64,000 bases of DNA from Azoarcus sp. KH32C (lineage in GTDB: Bacteria; Pseudomonadota; Gammaproteobacteria; Burkholderiales; Rhodocyclaceae): NCBI RefSeq assembly GCF_000349945.1, contig NC_020516.1, positions 806,001 to 870,000 of the forward strand. The letters are read 5' to 3'. The notes under the pieces were generated by a model. That model had not been told where the DNA came from, made no database searches, and worked only from the letters and a program-made list of their open reading frames with translations. Shown here piece by piece: positions 61,610 to 64,000 of the stretch. Position 1 is the stretch's first letter. Each line of letters begins with the position of its first letter. Made by a program: the position numbers and the translations under genes.

Positions 61610-61804
61610 GCCCGGCCCCGGGGGAGGCTCCCCGGAGGCTGTCCGTGAGCGCCGGGGTGGTGGGCGTCGCGGGGGAAACAAGGGGACGCATGTCTGAGGG
61701 CGCAACGCGCCCGAGTTTGCGTCCCCGCCCCCGCGAGGTCCGCCACCCCGGGAAGCCGAAGGCCGCGAACGCCTGCCCACGGGGAGCCTCCCCCGGGGCC
61801 GGGC
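61610..61804. repeat. Long nested palindromic element between convergent genes
   Basis: Outer arms of 25 bases (61610-61634 and 61780-61804) are perfect inverted copies. Inside them are further paired arms: 61652-61660 with 61744-61752, and 61682-61690 with 61718-61726. The tip is a perfect GGGCGC-AAC-GCGCCC hairpin at 61698-61712. The whole 195 bases could fold as one long imperfect hairpin on either strand. No gene is inside. It may act as a bidirectional terminator or be a dispersed palindromic repeat. Confidence 0.7.
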
Positions 61805-61819
61805 GGATCGCAGGCAACC

Positions 61820-63478
<1,659 letters not shown>

Positions 63479-63517
63479 CGTAATAACCTTGGTGCGTGTA
63501 TGGATGCGATGTTGCGC

Positions 63518-63533
63518 TGCAAGAAGCGCGCCA
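63518..63533 (-). promoter_or_regulatory. Putative sigma-54 promoter of nifA
   Basis: Minus-strand TGGCGCGCTTCTTGCA keeps -24 GG and -12 GC with exact spacing and would start near 63505, 27 bases before nifA. No perfect NifA site lies upstream in the 135 bases to ndk, so another sigma-54 activator such as NtrC is possible. Confidence 0.6.
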
Positions 63534-63602
63534 TTGCTTCGGCCTATCAAACCTACGCCCTTGACTTTGTTGTCTTACTGCGAGCCGGGTACGAAAAACT
63601 GT

Positions 63603-63608
63603 TAGAAT
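63603..63608 (+). promoter_or_regulatory. Possible -10 box of ndk
   Basis: TAGAAT stands about 60 bases before ndk without a convincing -35 partner. Confidence 0.25.
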
Positions 63609-63668
63609 CGCGAGCTAGGCTTTTTTCGCTTACTTTTTGCTTACCGATTCAAACCGGAGTTTTTCTAC

Positions 63669-64000
63669 ATGGCCATCGAACGCACCCTGTCCATCATCAA
63701 GCCCGACGCCGTTGCCAAGAATGTGATCGGCAAGATCTACCAGCGCTTCGAAGATGCGGGCCTGAAGATCATCGCCTCGAAGATGGTTCACCTGTCCGAG
63801 CGTGAAGCCGGCCAGTTCTACGCGGTCCACAAGGAACGCCCCTTCTTCAAGGATCTCGTGTCCTTCATGATCTCCGGCCCGGTGATGGTGCAAGTGCTGG
63901 AAGGTGAAGGCGCGATCGCCAAGAACCGCGACCTGATGGGCGCGACCGATCCGAAGAAGGCCGCTGCCGGCACCATCCGCGCCGACTTCGCCGACTCGAT
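63669..64000 (+). CDS. ndk: Nucleoside diphosphate kinase, N-terminal part (partial)
   Basis: Transfers the gamma-phosphate from ATP to nucleoside diphosphates. The first 110 codons are present and the window ends inside the gene. MAIERTLSIIKPDAVAKNVIG is the classical Ndk opening. HKERPFFKDLVSFMISGPV, GATDPKKAAAGTIRADF and other conserved parts follow. The catalytic-His region (NxxHGSD) begins just after the window end. It diverges from nifA. Confidence 0.96.
   Translation, partial: MAIERTLSIIKPDAVAKNVIGKIYQRFEDAGLKIIASKMVHLSEREAGQFYAVHKERPFFKDLVSFMISGPVMVQVLEGEGAIAKNRDLMGATDPKKAAAGTIRADFADS

Overview
The window is GC-rich, densely coding bacterial chromosome. Gene content and order point to a diazotrophic betaproteobacterium of the Rhodocyclales (Azoarcus/Aromatoleum-like). 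The signs are a glyQ-glyS-gmhB-plsC run, an mla operon followed by murA-his-tat genes, a phasin, a FimV-like protein, and a complete molybdenum-nitrogenase gene set with NifA/sigma-54 signals. The genus is inferred from gene content, not from a search. No tRNA, rRNA, CRISPR array, insertion sequence or prophage was seen.

Layout. 1-7760: end of lnt, glyQS, gmhB, an acyltransferase, an unusual cysteine-rich sensor kinase and pilU. 7832-11928: a bidirectional terminator, a phasin, an enoyl-CoA hydratase, lptA, lptC and kdsD, all on the minus strand; kdsC is missing from its usual place. 12081-21234: a KefB-type antiporter, mlaFEDACB (MlaA inserted between MlaD and MlaC), a YadGH-type ABC exporter, a BolA protein and murA. 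21310-30385: histidine biosynthesis (hisG, hisD, hisB, hisH, hisA, hisF, hisI, hisE), then hinT and tatABC. hisC lies inverted inside this run, next to two structured repeats. 30393-37354: a DegS-like protease, a NIF3 protein, a FimV-like protein, a DUF2889 protein and sucCD.

37564-63533 is a nitrogen-fixation island. It holds nifV-nifW; the minus-strand run nifE-nifN-nifX-DUF269-DUF683-fdxB-nifQ-nifX-like-dioxygenase; nifH-nifD-nifK-FeSII ferredoxin; fmdB-draT-draG; nifB-nifZ-nifT-SIR2-like; an unrecognised 189-residue gene; and nifA. A TlpA-like gene, a phosphate transporter pair, an OGT-like glycosyltransferase and a GGDEF protein are interspersed. The window ends inside ndk.

How it fits together. 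NifA (with RpoN, not in this window) should activate the -24/-12 promoters seen before nifE, nifH, fmdB, nifB and the unknown gene. Perfect TGT-N10-ACA sites stand upstream of these, centred roughly 95-145 bases from the predicted starts. nifV and nifA also have -24/-12 promoters but no perfect NifA site. NifHDK is the enzyme. NifB, E, N, X, Q and V build the cofactor. NifW, Z and T and the ferredoxins support it. DraT/DraG would switch NifH off and on at Arg101. FeSII may shield nitrogenase from oxygen.

The best leads are the unknown gene at 61015-61584, which carries the NifA-target signature, and the paired repeats at 23293-23542, which share a 37-base loop but have unrelated, self-complementary 19-bp stems.
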